From NCBI RefSeq assembly GCF_014218725.1, contig NZ_JABBJE010000001.1:434001-498000 (forward strand): 64,000 nucleotides of DNA, in the 5' to 3' direction. This document shows positions 45,328 to 55,135 of this stretch, piece after piece; position 1 is the first letter of the stretch; each line of letters opens with the position of its first letter. The notes beneath the pieces were generated by a model that saw only the letters and a list, made by a program, of their open reading frames with translations, ran no database searches and had not been told where the DNA came from. This DNA is from Brevundimonas huaxiensis. GTDB lineage: Bacteria > Pseudomonadota > Alphaproteobacteria > Caulobacterales > Caulobacteraceae. The translations under genes and the position numbers were made by a program.

Positions 45328-46242
45328 ATGACCCAACGTCGCACACGCTATCCCGGCCCGATCGCCGAGGCCAAGACCCATGCCCACACCCTGATCGAGC
45401 AAGGGTTCGCCGAGGACGCGGCGCTGGCCGCCGTGCTGGATCGCTATCCGGCCGAGCTGTTCGACATCAATCTGTATGACTATGACGACGAGGGTCAGGT
45501 GTTCTTGCGCACCGGCGCGCGCGGGCGGCTGTCGGGCGAGAAACTGCTGGAGGCGATCAAACAGGGCCGGCTGTGGGTCAATCTGCGTGGGGTCGAGACG
45601 GGCTGGCCCGAGCTGTGGGCGGCGGCGATGAAGGACTTCGCCGCGATCCAAGCGACCTATCCGGGAATGCGGGCGGTGCGGAACGCGGGGCAACTGATCC
45701 TGTCGTCGCCCAAGGCGCGGGTGCCCTATCATTTCGACGCGGCGGGCGTGGTGCTGTTCCACCTGCGTGGGCGCAAGCGGCTGTTCGTCTATCCCGGCGA
45801 CGAGGGCCATCTGCCCGAGCGGAATATGGAACAGGTGGTCGCGCGTCAGACGACCGAAGAACTGCCTTACACGCTGGCGTTCTAACAGGATGCGCAGGTC
45901 ATGGATCTGGAGCCAGGTCGCGCCCTGACCTGGCCGCTGTACGCGCCGCATCGGGTGGAGAATCTGGACCGCTTCTGCGTCAGCCTGTCGATGGATTTCC
46001 AGACCTGGCCGTCGCGGTTCCGCAACGGCGCGCTGTTCACCAATGCGGTGATCCGCAGCCGGGGCGGGCGGCCGCGCTTCACCGACGGCATGACGACGCC
46101 GGAGCTGGCGGCGCGCTGGGCCGCGTCGCTGGCGCTGAAGAAGGCGGGCGCGATGAAGAGCAAGATCGCCAACTTCGAGCGCGACTTCGAGCCGGAGATC
46201 GGCGCGGAGGATGGCGCGGGCGCGCTGAACGCGACGTCATAA
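45328..46242 (+). pseudogene. Cupin/JmjC-like protein gene split by an in-frame TAA
   Basis: Two ORFs in one frame, 45328-45885 (185 aa) and 45901-46242 (113 aa from ATG), are separated by a TAA at 45883-45885 and 15 nt. Joined, they look like a single cupin-like, Fe(II)-oxygenase-fold protein of about 304 residues. The first part carries HFD at residues 135-137 (the HxD metal motif) within RVPYHFDAAGVVLFHL. The second carries APHRVEN with a likely distal His. Neither half alone holds a full metal site. The cause is either a recent nonsense mutation or a base error in the sequence. Readthrough or restart at 45901 cannot be excluded. It follows the GNAT gene by 10 nt. Confidence 0.7.
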
Positions 46243-46339
46243 GCTCGGGTGTTAATTCGAGTTCATGACCTCGAGTTAAAATGACTTGGGCGCGGGCGGC
46301 GCGCACCTTCGCCTCACATTCGGGAAGGGAACACCGCTC

Positions 46340-47227
46340 ATGAAAACCGCACTGATCGCCGCCGCCGCCGTCGCCACCCTGACCGGGTTCGTCGCCGCGC
46401 CCGCTTCGGCCGCCGAGGTCGAGATCCGCAACGCCGTCGCCCGCGTGGTGGTCATCGTCGAGGATCGTCAGGATATTGGCGTCGAGGTCACCCAAGGCCA
46501 GACGCGCTTGCCGGCCATCCAGGTTCGCCGCGACGGCAACGACGTCAAGATCGACGGCGGCCTGCGCCGTAACGGCATGTGGGGCGGCAACAGCGCCATT
46601 CGTGGCTGCAACTCCGGTCGCAGCGATGCGAGCCAGCCGGGGCAGGGCGCGACGGTCGAGGTGCGCGACCTGGGCCGCATCCGTCTGGAGGACGCGCCTT
46701 TGATCGTCGTGCGCACGCCGCGCGCGGTGGATGTCAGCGCCAGCGGCGCGGTCTTCGGCTCGGTCGGACGCGGCGCGCGGTCGGTCGAGTTGGACAATGG
46801 CGGCTGCGGCAACTGGAACGTGGCCAATGTGGATGGCGATCTGGAACTGGGACTTGGGGGCTCGGGCGCGATCCGCGCGGGAACGTCGCGATCGCTGAAC
46901 GCTAGCGTCGGCGGATCGGGCTCCATCTCAGCCGGGGCGACCGGAGCCCTGAAGGCGGCTGTCGGCGGATCGGGCAATGTCGAGGTAGCCAGCGCCGGCG
47001 GACGCAGCGAACTGTCCATCGGCGGCTCGGGCGGTGTGAACGTACGGCAGGGCCGAATGGACAAGCTGTCGGTCGCCATCGGCGGCTCGGGCGATGTGCG
47101 CTACGGCGGCGCCACGCGCGACCTGGACGTGGCGATCGCCGGATCGGGCAGCGTCCGCGTCGCCTCAGCCACGGGATCGGTCTCTCGCTCCGTCGTCGGA
47201 TCGGGAACCCTGCAGATCGGGCGTTAA
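46340..47227 (+). CDS. Secreted GGSG-repeat protein, DUF2807 (head GIN) family
   Basis: A 295-residue exported protein. The signal MKTALIAAAAVATLTGFVAA, with PASAAE at the likely cleavage point, precedes a mature part. Its latter half (from about residue 165) is a tandem of about 20-residue units. Each has a GGSG or AGSG turn and a short beta strand (SVGGSGSISAGATGALKAAV, then GGSGNVEVASAG). This is the pattern of DUF2807 beta-helices/beta-rolls, a putative adhesin head. Three Cys in the first half may form disulfides. A GGGAAGGGA purine run precedes ATG 46340. The terminator follows at 47245. Confidence 0.8.
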   Translation: MKTALIAAAAVATLTGFVAAPASAAEVEIRNAVARVVVIVEDRQDIGVEVTQGQTRLPAIQVRRDGNDVKIDGGLRRNGMWGGNSAIRGCNSGRSDASQPGQGATVEVRDLGRIRLEDAPLIVVRTPRAVDVSASGAVFGSVGRGARSVELDNGGCGNWNVANVDGDLELGLGGSGAIRAGTSRSLNASVGGSGSISAGATGALKAAVGGSGNVEVASAGGRSELSIGGSGGVNVRQGRMDKLSVAIGGSGDVRYGGATRDLDVAIAGSGSVRVASATGSVSRSVVGSGTLQIGR

Positions 47228-47244
47228 TACCCGAGCGACGAGAA

Positions 47245-47276
47245 GGCCCTCGGTCGTGGAACCCCGGGGGTCTTTT
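47245..47276 (+). terminator. Terminator after the GGSG-repeat gene
   Basis: Nine-bp stem with two G-T pairs (47245-47253 with 47264-47272), ten-base loop, then TTTT (47273-47276). Confidence 0.65.
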
Positions 47277-47285
47277 CCGGCCAAA

Positions 47286-47318
47286 CAAAAAGCCCCGGCG
47301 GATCGCTCCGCCGGGGCT
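47286..47318 (-). terminator. Terminator of the outer-membrane barrel gene
   Basis: Perfect 12-bp stem AGCCCCGGCGGA (47291-47302) with TCCGCCGGGGCT (47307-47318) and a TCGC loop. An A-run at 47287-47290 gives a U-tract for transcripts coming from the minus strand. Confidence 0.88.
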
Positions 47319-47344
47319 CTTCGCATGGATCAGGTCCGAGACGC

Positions 47345-48097
47345 TTAGAAGACGCTCAGGACGCTGGAGATGGCCGAGACGCCCAGGTTGGCGCCGGCGC
47401 GGTCACGCGCTTGCAGACCGCCGCCGAACGAGTAGCGCAGGCCGACCGACCAGGTGTCGACGTCCAGCGAATCGATGTCGGCGCGGGTGTAGGCTGCGCC
47501 CAGCGAGAACGGGGTGTTCTCGAACTCGTATTCGGCGCCCACGCCGTAGGTCCAGGCGTCGGTGTCGCCGCCCGAGAAGTCGACATTGTTGTAGGCGACG
47601 CCGGCGTTCAGGCGCAGGTTCGGCATGACGTAGAAGGCGGCGTCGGCGCCGACGGTCCAGATGTCGGCGTCCACGTTGTCAGCAGTCGTGTAGGCGACTT
47701 GGCCGGTCAGGGTGGCGTTCGACAGATACTTCTGCGCTTCAGCGCCCACGGTCCAGATCGGCTCGTTGCCGCTGCCGATGCCGTTGGCGGCGACGAAGGC
47801 GCCGGCGCGGACGTCGGAGGACCACATCTTGGTCAGGTGAGCGGCGGCGGCGCCGGTGACGTCTTCTTCGCCGAAGGCCTTGGTGTAGTCGATCGCGCCG
47901 TTCAGGGTCACGGTCCAGTCCTGGGCCGGCAGGGCGACCGAGCCGTCAACGGTCCAGACGTCGGCGTCGACGTCGTCGCCGGCGACTTCGATGGACGGGT
48001 TGGAATAGGTCATGCCGACCGAACCGATGGCGTCTTGGGCGAAGGCCGGGGCGGCGAACAGGGCGGCGGCGGCCGTGGCGAGGAGGATCGTCTTCAT
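47345..48097 (-). CDS. Outer-membrane beta-barrel protein with DxDxW repeats
   Basis: A 250-residue exported protein: signal MKTILLATAAAALFAAPAFA, then a mature part of alternating strands ending in the aromatic terminal residues expected of an outer-membrane barrel. A short motif with Asp and Trp recurs every 30 to 50 residues: DADVWTVDG, EPIWTVGAE, DADIWTVGAD, DTDAWTYGVGAEY and DVDTWSVGLRYSF. This fits repeated beta-hairpins of a small porin-like barrel. ATG 48097 begins the signal; the open frame goes nine codons further upstream. No specific porin family can be named with certainty. Confidence 0.75.
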   Translation of the reverse strand: MKTILLATAAAALFAAPAFAQDAIGSVGMTYSNPSIEVAGDDVDADVWTVDGSVALPAQDWTVTLNGAIDYTKAFGEEDVTGAAAAHLTKMWSSDVRAGAFVAANGIGSGNEPIWTVGAEAQKYLSNATLTGQVAYTTADNVDADIWTVGADAAFYVMPNLRLNAGVAYNNVDFSGGDTDAWTYGVGAEYEFENTPFSLGAAYTRADIDSLDVDTWSVGLRYSFGGGLQARDRAGANLGVSAISSVLSVF

Positions 48098-48687
48098 TTT
48101 TCTTTTGTCCTTAGCAGTCTGCACCCGGATGGGGGTCCGGGGAGGGGCGCTGCTATCAGGCTAAGACGAAGCGGAGCAATAAACCGACGTTCGATTGGCC
48201 TAGTATGGCAAGGTTGTTGCCCAGCAGCCACGCGTTGCGGCCAGAATGTGTCACGACTTGGCGATCTGTGGGGCAAGTCGTTAATCGCGCGCTGCAGTGG
48301 CCCTCCTGCACTATAAAGAGGGCGTCCAACGCCGCCGATGTCGTCGCCGAAGGTGTCGTCGCGCCCTGGAGAGCCCTCGACGGAGACCGCGTCGAAATCC
48401 TGTGCCAGCCCGGGTTTGCGCGCTTGACGAAATCAGAATCGATAGGCATAAGCCACCACTCTTGTTGGACCGGCTGTGCAGTTCGCTGCAAACGCGGTTC
48501 GCAAGAACGACCTAAGTCACTGTTCTTTGCAGCTTCTTGGGATATCAACGGCCTTCGCGGGCAACTGCGTGGGCCGATCGTTTTTGCGGATTTGCGTTCC
48601 CTGAGGGCTTTTTGCCCGAAGGCCTTCGGTCTTTGAAATGGTTCACAGGGACGCGGTCCTCCGACCGCATTGGAAGTAAGCACCGAT
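48098..48687 (+). promoter_or_regulatory. Long rpsJ upstream region with candidate promoter
   Basis: A 590-nt gap between the barrel gene and rpsJ, visibly less GC-rich than its surroundings, without a convincing gene. TTGACG (48424-48429) and CATAAG (48447-48452) are 17 nt apart and could be the S10 promoter, leaving a leader of about 230 nt. The palindrome CCGAAGGCCTTCGG is at 48616-48629. In E. coli, L4 controls the S10 operon through a structured leader; a comparable structure cannot be asserted here. A minus-strand ORF in this gap looks random. Confidence 0.4.
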
Positions 48688-48993
48688 ATGGATCAAAGCA
48701 TCCGCATCAGGCTCAAGGCCTTTGATCACCGCGTCCTCGATTTTTCGACGCGCGAGATCGTTAACACCGCCAAGCGCACCGGCGCGACCGTTCGCGGTCC
48801 GATTCCGCTGCCGACCCTGATCGAGAAGTTCACCGTGAACCGCTCTCCGCACGTCGATAAGAAGTCGCGTGAGCAGTTTGAAATCCGCACGCACAAACGC
48901 GTGCTCGACATCGTCGACCCCACCCCGCAGACCGTGGACGCGCTCATGAAGCTCGACCTGTCCGCCGGCGTGGACGTCGAGATCAAGATTTAA
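48688..48993 (+). CDS. rpsJ: 30S ribosomal protein S10 (NusE)
   Basis: A 101-residue protein of the 30S head, also the NusG/NusB partner in antitermination. It starts [18 protein letters not shown] and keeps the loop RGPIPLPT and the end DVEIKI. I chose ATG 48688; a TTG six codons upstream is open but not needed. First gene of the S10 operon; rplC follows after 21 nt. Confidence 0.98.
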   Translation: MDQSIRIRLKAFDHRVLDFSTREIVNTAKRTGATVRGPIPLPTLIEKFTVNRSPHVDKKSREQFEIRTHKRVLDIVDPTPQTVDALMKLDLSAGVDVEIKI

Positions 48994-49014
48994 AGTAGAA
49001 AGAGGCGGGATCCG

Positions 49015-49764
49015 ATGCGCACGGGCGTGATCGCCAAGAAGCTGGGCATGACCCGCGTGTTCGCCGATGACGGCGCGCACGTACCGGTCACTGTGCTGCA
49101 GCTCGACGGCTGCCAAGTCGTCGGCCAACGTACCCAGGAGCGTGACGGCTACGTCGCTCTCCAGCTGGGCGCTGGCACGAAGAAGGCTAAGAACACCAAC
49201 AAGGCTCAACGCGAGACCTTCGCCAAGGCGGAAGTCGAACCGAAAGCCTATGTGACCGAGTTCCGCGTCGATGCGGACGGTCTGCTGGACGTGGGCGCCG
49301 AATTGTCGGCCGAGCACTTCCTGGTGGGCCAGAAGGTCGACATCCAGGGCGAGACCATCGGTAAGGGTTTCGCCGGCGCCATGAAGCGCTGGAACTTCGG
49401 CGGCCTTCGCGCCACCCACGGCGTTTCGGTCTCGCACCGTTCGCACGGTTCGACGGGTAACCGTCAGGACCCGGGTCGCACGTTCCCCGGCAAGAAGATG
49501 GCCGGCCACTACGGCGCCGAAACCGTCACCACTCAGAACCTGACTGTCGTCCGCGTGGACGCCGAGCGTGGCCTGATCCTGATCAAGGGCGCTGTCCCCG
49601 GTCACGACGGCAGCTACGTCAAGGTTCGCGACGCCATCAAGAAGGCTCGCCCGGCCGACGCTCCGTTCCCCGGCGCGCTGAAGTCGAGCAAGTCTGCTGC
49701 TCAACCCGCCTCGACCCCGGCTGAAGAAGCTCCCGTCGAGGCGACCGAAGGCGGTGAAGCGTAA
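49015..49764 (+). CDS. rplC: 50S ribosomal protein L3 with long C-terminal tail
   Basis: Peptidyl-transferase-proximal protein that initiates 50S assembly. Its 249 residues exceed the E. coli length by about 40, owing to a C-terminal acidic/alanine-rich extension ([20 protein letters not shown]). The extended loop [20 protein letters not shown] contains the glutamine methylated by PrmB in other bacteria. The stop overlaps the rplD start (TAATG). Confidence 0.98.
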   Translation: MRTGVIAKKLGMTRVFADDGAHVPVTVLQLDGCQVVGQRTQERDGYVALQLGAGTKKAKNTNKAQRETFAKAEVEPKAYVTEFRVDADGLLDVGAELSAEHFLVGQKVDIQGETIGKGFAGAMKRWNFGGLRATHGVSVSHRSHGSTGNRQDPGRTFPGKKMAGHYGAETVTTQNLTVVRVDAERGLILIKGAVPGHDGSYVKVRDAIKKARPADAPFPGALKSSKSAAQPASTPAEEAPVEATEGGEA

Positions 49765-50402
49765 TGAAACTCTCTGTCATCCAACTCGACGGCAAGGCTG
49801 CTGGCGACGTGGAACTGTCGGACGCCGTCTTCGGCATCTCCGACATCCGCGGCGACATCCTGGCCCGCACCGTCAACTGGCAACTGGCCAAGCGCCGCGC
49901 CGGTACGCACAAGGTTCAAACCCGCAACGAGAACTCTCGTACGGGTAAGAAGATGTACAAGCAAAAGGGCACCGGCGGCGCTCGTCACGGTTCGCGCCGT
50001 GCACCGCAGTTCGTCGGCGGTTCGCGCGCCTTCGGTCCGATCGTTCGCGATCACGGCTTCTCGCTGCCGAAGAAGATCCGCGCGCTGGCTCTGCGTCACG
50101 CCCTGTCCTCCAAGGCCAAGTCGGGCGACCTGATCGTGGTCGACACCGTCTCGGTCAAGGAAGCCAAGACCGCTTCGCTGCGTGAAACGCTCGGCAAGCT
50201 GGGCTGGACCAAGGCGCTCATCATCGCGGGTCCCGAAGTCGACACGAACTTCGGCCTGGCCGCACGCAACATCCCGCACATCGACGTGCTGCCGAACGCC
50301 GGCCTGAACGTCTATGACATTCTGCGGGCTGACAAGCTGGTGCTGACGAAGGCCGCCATCGAGGCCATCGAAGCCCGCTTCAGCGATAAGGAAGCCGCGT
50401 AA
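49764..50402 (+). CDS. rplD: 50S ribosomal protein L4
   Basis: Tunnel-constriction protein; in E. coli it represses its own operon. The 212 residues include the extended loop [20 protein letters not shown] (tunnel). One-base stop/start overlaps with both rplC and rplW show translational coupling. Confidence 0.98.
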   Translation: MKLSVIQLDGKAAGDVELSDAVFGISDIRGDILARTVNWQLAKRRAGTHKVQTRNENSRTGKKMYKQKGTGGARHGSRRAPQFVGGSRAFGPIVRDHGFSLPKKIRALALRHALSSKAKSGDLIVVDTVSVKEAKTASLRETLGKLGWTKALIIAGPEVDTNFGLAARNIPHIDVLPNAGLNVYDILRADKLVLTKAAIEAIEARFSDKEAA

Positions 50403-50704
50403 TGGCCGCTCAACCTACCGCCAAGCACTACGACACCATCCTGGCCCCGGTGATCACCGAAAAGGCCACGATCCTGTCCGAGCAGAACAAGGTCGTCTTC
50501 CGCGTCGCTGACACGGCGTCCAAGGACGAGATCGCCGCTGCGGTCGAAAGCCTGTTCAAAGTCAACGTCGTCAAGGTCAACACCCTGGTTCAAAAGGGCA
50601 AGACCAAGCGCTTCCGGGGCATCCTGGGTCGTCGCGTCGACATCAAAAAAGCGATCGTGACGCTGGCCGACGGCCAGTCGATCGACGTCACCACGGGGCT
50701 CTGA
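50402..50704 (+). CDS. rplW: 50S ribosomal protein L23
   Basis: Exit-tunnel rim protein that docks SRP and trigger factor. The 100-residue protein includes [20 protein letters not shown] and [16 protein letters not shown]. It overlaps rplD by one base (TAATG) and is followed by rplB after four bases. Confidence 0.98.
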   Translation: MAAQPTAKHYDTILAPVITEKATILSEQNKVVFRVADTASKDEIAAAVESLFKVNVVKVNTLVQKGKTKRFRGILGRRVDIKKAIVTLADGQSIDVTTGL

Positions 50705-50708
50705 TCTG

Positions 50709-51545
50709 ATGGCCTTGAAAACCTACAATCCGACTTCGCCGGGCCGTCGCGCCCTCGTGCTGGTCGACCGTTCGGAACTCCACAAGGGCCGTCCGGAAAA
50801 GTCGCTGACCGAAGGCCTGACCAAGTCGGGCGGACGCGGGCAGGGCGGTCGCATCGCGGTCCGCTTCCGTGGCGGCGGCGCCAAGACCCTGTACCGCAAG
50901 ATCGACTTCAAGCGTCGCAAGTGGGACATGGTCGGCACGGTCGAGCGTCTGGAATACGACCCCAACCGCACGGCCTTCATCGCCCTGGTCACCTATGCCG
51001 ACGGCGAGAAGACCTACATCATCGCGCCGCAACGCCTTAAGGCGGGCGACACGATCGTCGCGGGCGAAAAGACCGACGTGAAGCCGGGCAACGCCATGCC
51101 GCTTCGTTCGATGCCGGTGGGTACGATCATCCACAACATCGAGATGAAGCCGGGCAAGGGCGCTCAGCTGGCCCGTTCGGCCGGCGCCTACGCCCAGCTG
51201 GTCGGCCGCGATCAGGGCTACGCCCAGATCCGTCTCGGCTCGGGCGAACTGCGCATGGTCCTGGACGGCTGCATCGCCACGGTGGGCGCGGTTTCGAACC
51301 CCGACCACATGAACCAGAACCTGGGCAAGGCCGGTCGCAAGCGTCACATGGGTTGGCGTCCGCACGTTCGCGGCGTCGCCATGAACCCGATCGACCACCC
51401 GCATGGTGGTGGTGAAGGCCGGACCTCTGGTGGTCGCACCCCCGTCACGCCGTGGGGTAAGGACACCAAGGGCACTCGTACCCGCAAGAACAAGGCTACG
51501 GACAAGTACATCATCCGTACCCGCCACGTTAAGAAGGCTCGCTAA
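50709..51545 (+). CDS. rplB: 50S ribosomal protein L2
   Basis: Conserved core protein close to the peptidyl transferase centre. The 278 residues include the universally conserved [18 protein letters not shown] containing the key histidine. The N-terminus [20 protein letters not shown] is standard. rpsS follows after two bases. Confidence 0.99.
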   Translation: MALKTYNPTSPGRRALVLVDRSELHKGRPEKSLTEGLTKSGGRGQGGRIAVRFRGGGAKTLYRKIDFKRRKWDMVGTVERLEYDPNRTAFIALVTYADGEKTYIIAPQRLKAGDTIVAGEKTDVKPGNAMPLRSMPVGTIIHNIEMKPGKGAQLARSAGAYAQLVGRDQGYAQIRLGSGELRMVLDGCIATVGAVSNPDHMNQNLGKAGRKRHMGWRPHVRGVAMNPIDHPHGGGEGRTSGGRTPVTPWGKDTKGTRTRKNKATDKYIIRTRHVKKAR

Positions 51546-51547
51546 GA

Positions 51548-51826
51548 ATGGCCCGCTCCTCCTGGAAAGGCCCGTTTGTCGACGGGTATCTGCTCAAGAA
51601 GGCCGACGCCGTTCAATCGTCGGGCCGCAAGGACGTGATCAAGACCTGGTCGCGCCGCTCCACCATCCTGCCGCAGTTCGTCGGTCTGACGTTCGGCGTC
51701 CATAACGGTCAGAAGCACGTGCCCGTGTCGGTCTCGGAAGAGATGGTCGGCATGAAGCTCGGCGAGTTCGCCCCGACCCGGAACTTCCCGGGTCACGCGG
51801 CGGACAAGAAGGCCAAAAGGAAGTAA
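51548..51826 (+). CDS. rpsS: 30S ribosomal protein S19
   Basis: Small head protein at the A-site finger bridge. The 92-residue protein starts [20 protein letters not shown] and contains [20 protein letters not shown]. It fits tightly between rplB and rplV, each spacer under five bases. Confidence 0.98.
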   Translation: MARSSWKGPFVDGYLLKKADAVQSSGRKDVIKTWSRRSTILPQFVGLTFGVHNGQKHVPVSVSEEMVGMKLGEFAPTRNFPGHAADKKAKRK

Positions 51827-51829
51827 CCG

Positions 51830-52210
51830 ATGGCCCAGACAAAAAACGAGCGTCGGGTCGCCCCGACCGAGGCCCGCGCCAAGCTGGTCAACGTGCGCAT
51901 CAGCCCGCAAAAGCTGAACCTGGTCGCCGCTTCGATCCGCGGCATGCCGGTCCAGAAGGCGCTGAACGAGCTGGAATTCAGCCGTAAGCGCATCGCCGGC
52001 GACGTCCGCAAGGTCCTGTATTCGGCGATCTCGAACGCCGAGAACAACCACAACCTCGACATCGACAATCTGGTCGTCGCCGAGGCCTTCGTGGGCAAGA
52101 ACCTGGTGATGAAGCGTTTCGCGAGCCGTGCTCGCGGTCGTTCGTCGCGCATCCTGAAACCGTTCAGCGAGATCACCATCGTGGTCCGTGAAGCCGGCGA
52201 GGCCGCCTGA
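51830..52210 (+). CDS. rplV: 50S ribosomal protein L22
   Basis: Tunnel-wall protein. The 126 residues include [20 protein letters not shown] and the tunnel hairpin with [20 protein letters not shown], whose changes confer macrolide resistance elsewhere. Its stop overlaps the rpsC start (TGATG). Confidence 0.98.
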   Translation: MAQTKNERRVAPTEARAKLVNVRISPQKLNLVAASIRGMPVQKALNELEFSRKRIAGDVRKVLYSAISNAENNHNLDIDNLVVAEAFVGKNLVMKRFASRARGRSSRILKPFSEITIVVREAGEAA

Positions 52211-52965
52211 TGGGACAGAAAATCAATCCGGTCGGTCTGCGCCTCGGCGTGAACCGCACGTGGGACAGCCGCTGGTTCGCCGCCGGCGCCGACTATTCCC
52301 GCCTGCTGCACCAGGACCTGAAGCTGCGCGAGTGGCTGCGGGAACGCCTGGCCGCTGCCGGCGTGTCGCGCATCATCATCGAGCGCCCGCACAAGAAGTG
52401 CCGCATCACCATCTACGCCGCCCGTCCGGGTGTCGTGATCGGCAAGAAGGGCGCTGACATCGAGAAGCTCCGCAAGGACATCTCGGCGCGCACCGAGGGT
52501 GAAGTTCACCTGAACATCATCGAAGTCCGCAAGCCGGAAACCGATGCGCAGCTGATCGCCGAGAACATCGCGCAGCAGCTGGAGCGCCGCGTGGCTTTCC
52601 GTCGCGCCATGAAGCGTTCGATGCAGTCGGCCATGCGTCTGGGCGCCAAGGGCATTCGTATGAATGTCTCGGGTCGTCTGGGCGGCGCGGAAATCGCTCG
52701 TATGGAATGGTACCGCGAAGGTCGCGTGCCGCTTCACACGCTGCGCGCCGACATCGACTATGGCTTCTACGAAGCCAAGACGACCTACGGCATAATCGGC
52801 GTGAAGGTCTGGGTCTTTAAGGGGGAAGTGCTGGAGCACGATCCCATGGCGCAGGACAAGCGTTGGGCCCAGGAAGCGTCGGGTCCGTCCTCGAACGAAG
52901 GCCGCGAACGCGGCGGCCCCCGTGGCGACCGCGGTCCGCGTCGCGACCGGGGACGTGAGAACTAA
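52210..52965 (+). CDS. rpsC: 30S ribosomal protein S3 with RG-rich tail
   Basis: Helicase-active mRNA-entry protein with a KH domain. The 251 residues are longer than the 233 of E. coli because of a C-terminal tail rich in Arg and Gly ([17 protein letters not shown]). The KH motif [19 protein letters not shown] is intact. Followed by rplP after three bases. Confidence 0.98.
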   Translation: MGQKINPVGLRLGVNRTWDSRWFAAGADYSRLLHQDLKLREWLRERLAAAGVSRIIIERPHKKCRITIYAARPGVVIGKKGADIEKLRKDISARTEGEVHLNIIEVRKPETDAQLIAENIAQQLERRVAFRRAMKRSMQSAMRLGAKGIRMNVSGRLGGAEIARMEWYREGRVPLHTLRADIDYGFYEAKTTYGIIGVKVWVFKGEVLEHDPMAQDKRWAQEASGPSSNEGRERGGPRGDRGPRRDRGREN

Positions 52966-52968
52966 GTC

Positions 52969-53409
52969 ATGTTGCAACCGAAGAAGACCAAATACCGCAA
53001 GGCCTTCAAGGGCCGGATCCATGGCTCGGCCAAGGGCGGTTTCTCGCTGAACTTCGGGTCGTATGGCCTGAAGACGCTGGAGCCGGAACGTATCACCGCG
53101 CGTCAGATCGAAGCGGCTCGCCGCGCGATCACTCGCCAGATGAAGCGTCAGGGCCGCGTCTGGATCCGCGTCTTCCCCGACCTGCCCGTCACGGGCAAGC
53201 CGGCCGAAGTCCGGATGGGTAAGGGTAAGGGCGCCGTGGACCACTGGGCTGCGCGTTGCCACCCGGGCCGCATCCTGTTTGAAATCGACGGCGTGCCGGA
53301 CGATGTCGCCCGCGAAGCACTCCGTCTCGGCGCCGCCAAGCTGCCGGTCCGCACCAAGGTCGTGACCCGTATCGACGCCGGCGTCGCGCATGTGGAGGCT
53401 GCCGCCTAA
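52969..53409 (+). CDS. rplP: 50S ribosomal protein L16
   Basis: A-site protein near the peptidyl transferase centre. The 146-residue protein starts [19 protein letters not shown] and has [20 protein letters not shown]. The stop overlaps the rpmC start (TAATG). Confidence 0.98.
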   Translation: MLQPKKTKYRKAFKGRIHGSAKGGFSLNFGSYGLKTLEPERITARQIEAARRAITRQMKRQGRVWIRVFPDLPVTGKPAEVRMGKGKGAVDHWAARCHPGRILFEIDGVPDDVAREALRLGAAKLPVRTKVVTRIDAGVAHVEAAA

Positions 53410-53606
53410 TGACCAAGATCGCCGATCTGCGGTCGCAAACGACCGACCAACTGTCCGACGAGCTGCTGAAGCTCAAGAAGGAACAGTTCAACCTGCGCTT
53501 CCAGGCGGCCACCGGCCAAATGGAAAAGACTCACCGCGTCGGTGAAGTCCGCAAAGACATCGCTCGCATCTCGACGCTTCTGCGCGAGAAGCGTGCGACC
53601 TCGTAA
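53409..53606 (+). CDS. rpmC: 50S ribosomal protein L29
   Basis: Exit-tunnel rim protein of 65 residues, two long helices ([20 protein letters not shown]). Translationally coupled to rplP by a one-base overlap; rpsQ follows after ten bases. Confidence 0.97.
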   Translation: MTKIADLRSQTTDQLSDELLKLKKEQFNLRFQAATGQMEKTHRVGEVRKDIARISTLLREKRATS

Positions 53607-53616
53607 GGAAACGAAT

Positions 53617-53859
53617 ATGCCCAAGCGAATTCTTGAAGGCGTGGTCGTGTCCGACAAGGGCGAGAAGACTGTCGTTGTGAAGGTGGAGCGCACCCTGCTT
53701 CACCCGCTTCTGAAGAAGACCGTCCGGTCGTCCAAGAAGTACCACGCGCACGACGAAGCCAACGCGCTCAAGGTCGGCGACATCGCTCGCATCGTCGAGT
53801 GCGCCCCCAAGTCCAAACTGAAGCGCTGGGAAGTCCTTTCCAACGCCTCCGCCTCGTAA
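53617..53859 (+). CDS. rpsQ: 30S ribosomal protein S17
   Basis: OB-fold 16S rRNA binder of 80 residues starting [21 protein letters not shown] chose ATG 53617 with AAGGA nearby; a longer open frame begins within rpmC but is not plausible. Ends before rplN with an 18-nt gap. Confidence 0.97.
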   Translation: MPKRILEGVVVSDKGEKTVVVKVERTLLHPLLKKTVRSSKKYHAHDEANALKVGDIARIVECAPKSKLKRWEVLSNASAS

Positions 53860-53877
53860 TCAGAAGGATCTGATCTT

Positions 53878-54246
53878 ATGATCCAGATGCAAACTAACCT
53901 GGAAGTGGCCGATAATTCGGGCGCCCGCCGGGTCATGTGCATCAAGGTGTTGGGCGGCTCCAAGCGCCGCTACGCCTCGATCGGCGACACAATCGTCGCC
54001 TCCGTGAAGGAAGCCATTCCGCGCGGCCGTGTGAAGAAGGGCGACGTCGTTCGCGCCATCGTCGTGCGCACCGCCAAGGATATCCAACGCAAGGACGGCT
54101 CGGTCATCCGCTTTGACAAGTCGGCCGCCGTCATCGTCAACAAGCAGAACGAGCCTGTCGGCACGCGGATCTTCGGCCCGGTTCCCCGCGAACTGCGCGC
54201 CAAGAACCACATGAAGATCATCTCGCTGGCTCCGGAGGTCCTGTAA
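53878..54246 (+). CDS. rplN: 50S ribosomal protein L14
   Basis: Bridge B8 protein of 122 residues starting [20 protein letters not shown]. It keeps [20 protein letters not shown]. It begins the segment that E. coli transcribes as the spc operon; no promoter or terminator is obvious at this point here. Confidence 0.98.
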   Translation: MIQMQTNLEVADNSGARRVMCIKVLGGSKRRYASIGDTIVASVKEAIPRGRVKKGDVVRAIVVRTAKDIQRKDGSVIRFDKSAAVIVNKQNEPVGTRIFGPVPRELRAKNHMKIISLAPEVL

Positions 54247-54247
54247 C

Positions 54248-54556
54248 ATGGCCGCCAAGATCAAGAAGGGCGACCGCGTCGTCGTCCTCACCGGCAAGGA
54301 CAAGGGCCGCACGGGCAACGTGCTGAAGGTCCTGCCCACCGAAAACCGCGTCCTCGTCGAAGGCGTCAACATGGTTCAGCGCCACACGCGCCCGAGCCAG
54401 GCTGACCCGCAGGGCGGCATCAAGAACAAGGAAGCTTCGCTTCACCTGTCGAACGTCGCGATCGCCGACGCCAACGGCAAGGCGACCCGCGTCGGCTTCA
54501 AGATCGATGGGGACAAGAAGGTCCGCATCGCCAAGACGACGGGAGACGTCATCTGA
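54248..54556 (+). CDS. rplX: 50S ribosomal protein L24
   Basis: Early assembly protein near the tunnel exit; 102 residues with KOW motif [20 protein letters not shown]. One base after rplN; its stop overlaps the rplE start (TGATG). Confidence 0.98.
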   Translation: MAAKIKKGDRVVVLTGKDKGRTGNVLKVLPTENRVLVEGVNMVQRHTRPSQADPQGGIKNKEASLHLSNVAIADANGKATRVGFKIDGDKKVRIAKTTGDVI

Positions 54557-55116
54557 TGGCTACCGAGAAGTACACCCCGCGCCTCAAGGACGAGTATCAC
54601 GTTCGCATCCGCCAGGTGATGAAGGAAAAGTTCGGCTACACGAACGAAATGCAGGTGCCCAAGCTGGACAAGATCGTCCTGAACATGGGCATCGGCGAAG
54701 CCGTCGCGGACTCCAAGAAGGCGAACACCGCCCTCAAGGATCTGACCGCCATCGCCGGTCAGAAGGCCGTCGCCACCAAGGCCCGTAACTCCATCGCCGG
54801 CTTCAAGCTGCGCGAAGGCATGGTCATCGGCGGCAAGGTCACCCTGCGCGGCGACCAGATGTACGAGTTCCTGGACCGGTTCATCACGATCGCGCTGCCG
54901 CGCGTGAAGGATTTCCGTGGTCTGAAGGGCACGTCCTTCGATGGTCGCGGCAACTACGCCACGGGTCTGAAGGAGCACATCGTGTTCCCGGAGATCAACT
55001 ACGACCAGATCGATCAGATGTGGGGCATGGACATTGTCGTCTGCACCACGGCCAAGACCGATGAGGAAGCCAAGGCTCTCCTCACCGAGTTCAAGTTCCC
55101 GTTCGTGAAGAACTGA
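54556..55116 (+). CDS. rplE: 50S ribosomal protein L5
   Basis: Binds 5S rRNA in the central protuberance. The 186 residues include [20 protein letters not shown] and [14 protein letters not shown] core sequence ([15 protein letters not shown]). Overlaps rplX by one base; rpsN follows after 19 nt. Confidence 0.98.
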   Translation: MATEKYTPRLKDEYHVRIRQVMKEKFGYTNEMQVPKLDKIVLNMGIGEAVADSKKANTALKDLTAIAGQKAVATKARNSIAGFKLREGMVIGGKVTLRGDQMYEFLDRFITIALPRVKDFRGLKGTSFDGRGNYATGLKEHIVFPEINYDQIDQMWGMDIVVCTTAKTDEEAKALLTEFKFPFVKN

Positions 55117-55135
55117 GCGGGAAGGGAAGAGCACA

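Noticed and set aside
48156..48683. Minus-strand ORF of 175 codons in the rpsJ upstream gap
   Set aside because: Composition looks random, no ribosome site, no recognisable domain, and it overlaps the leader expected for rpsJ. I treat the gap as regulatory.
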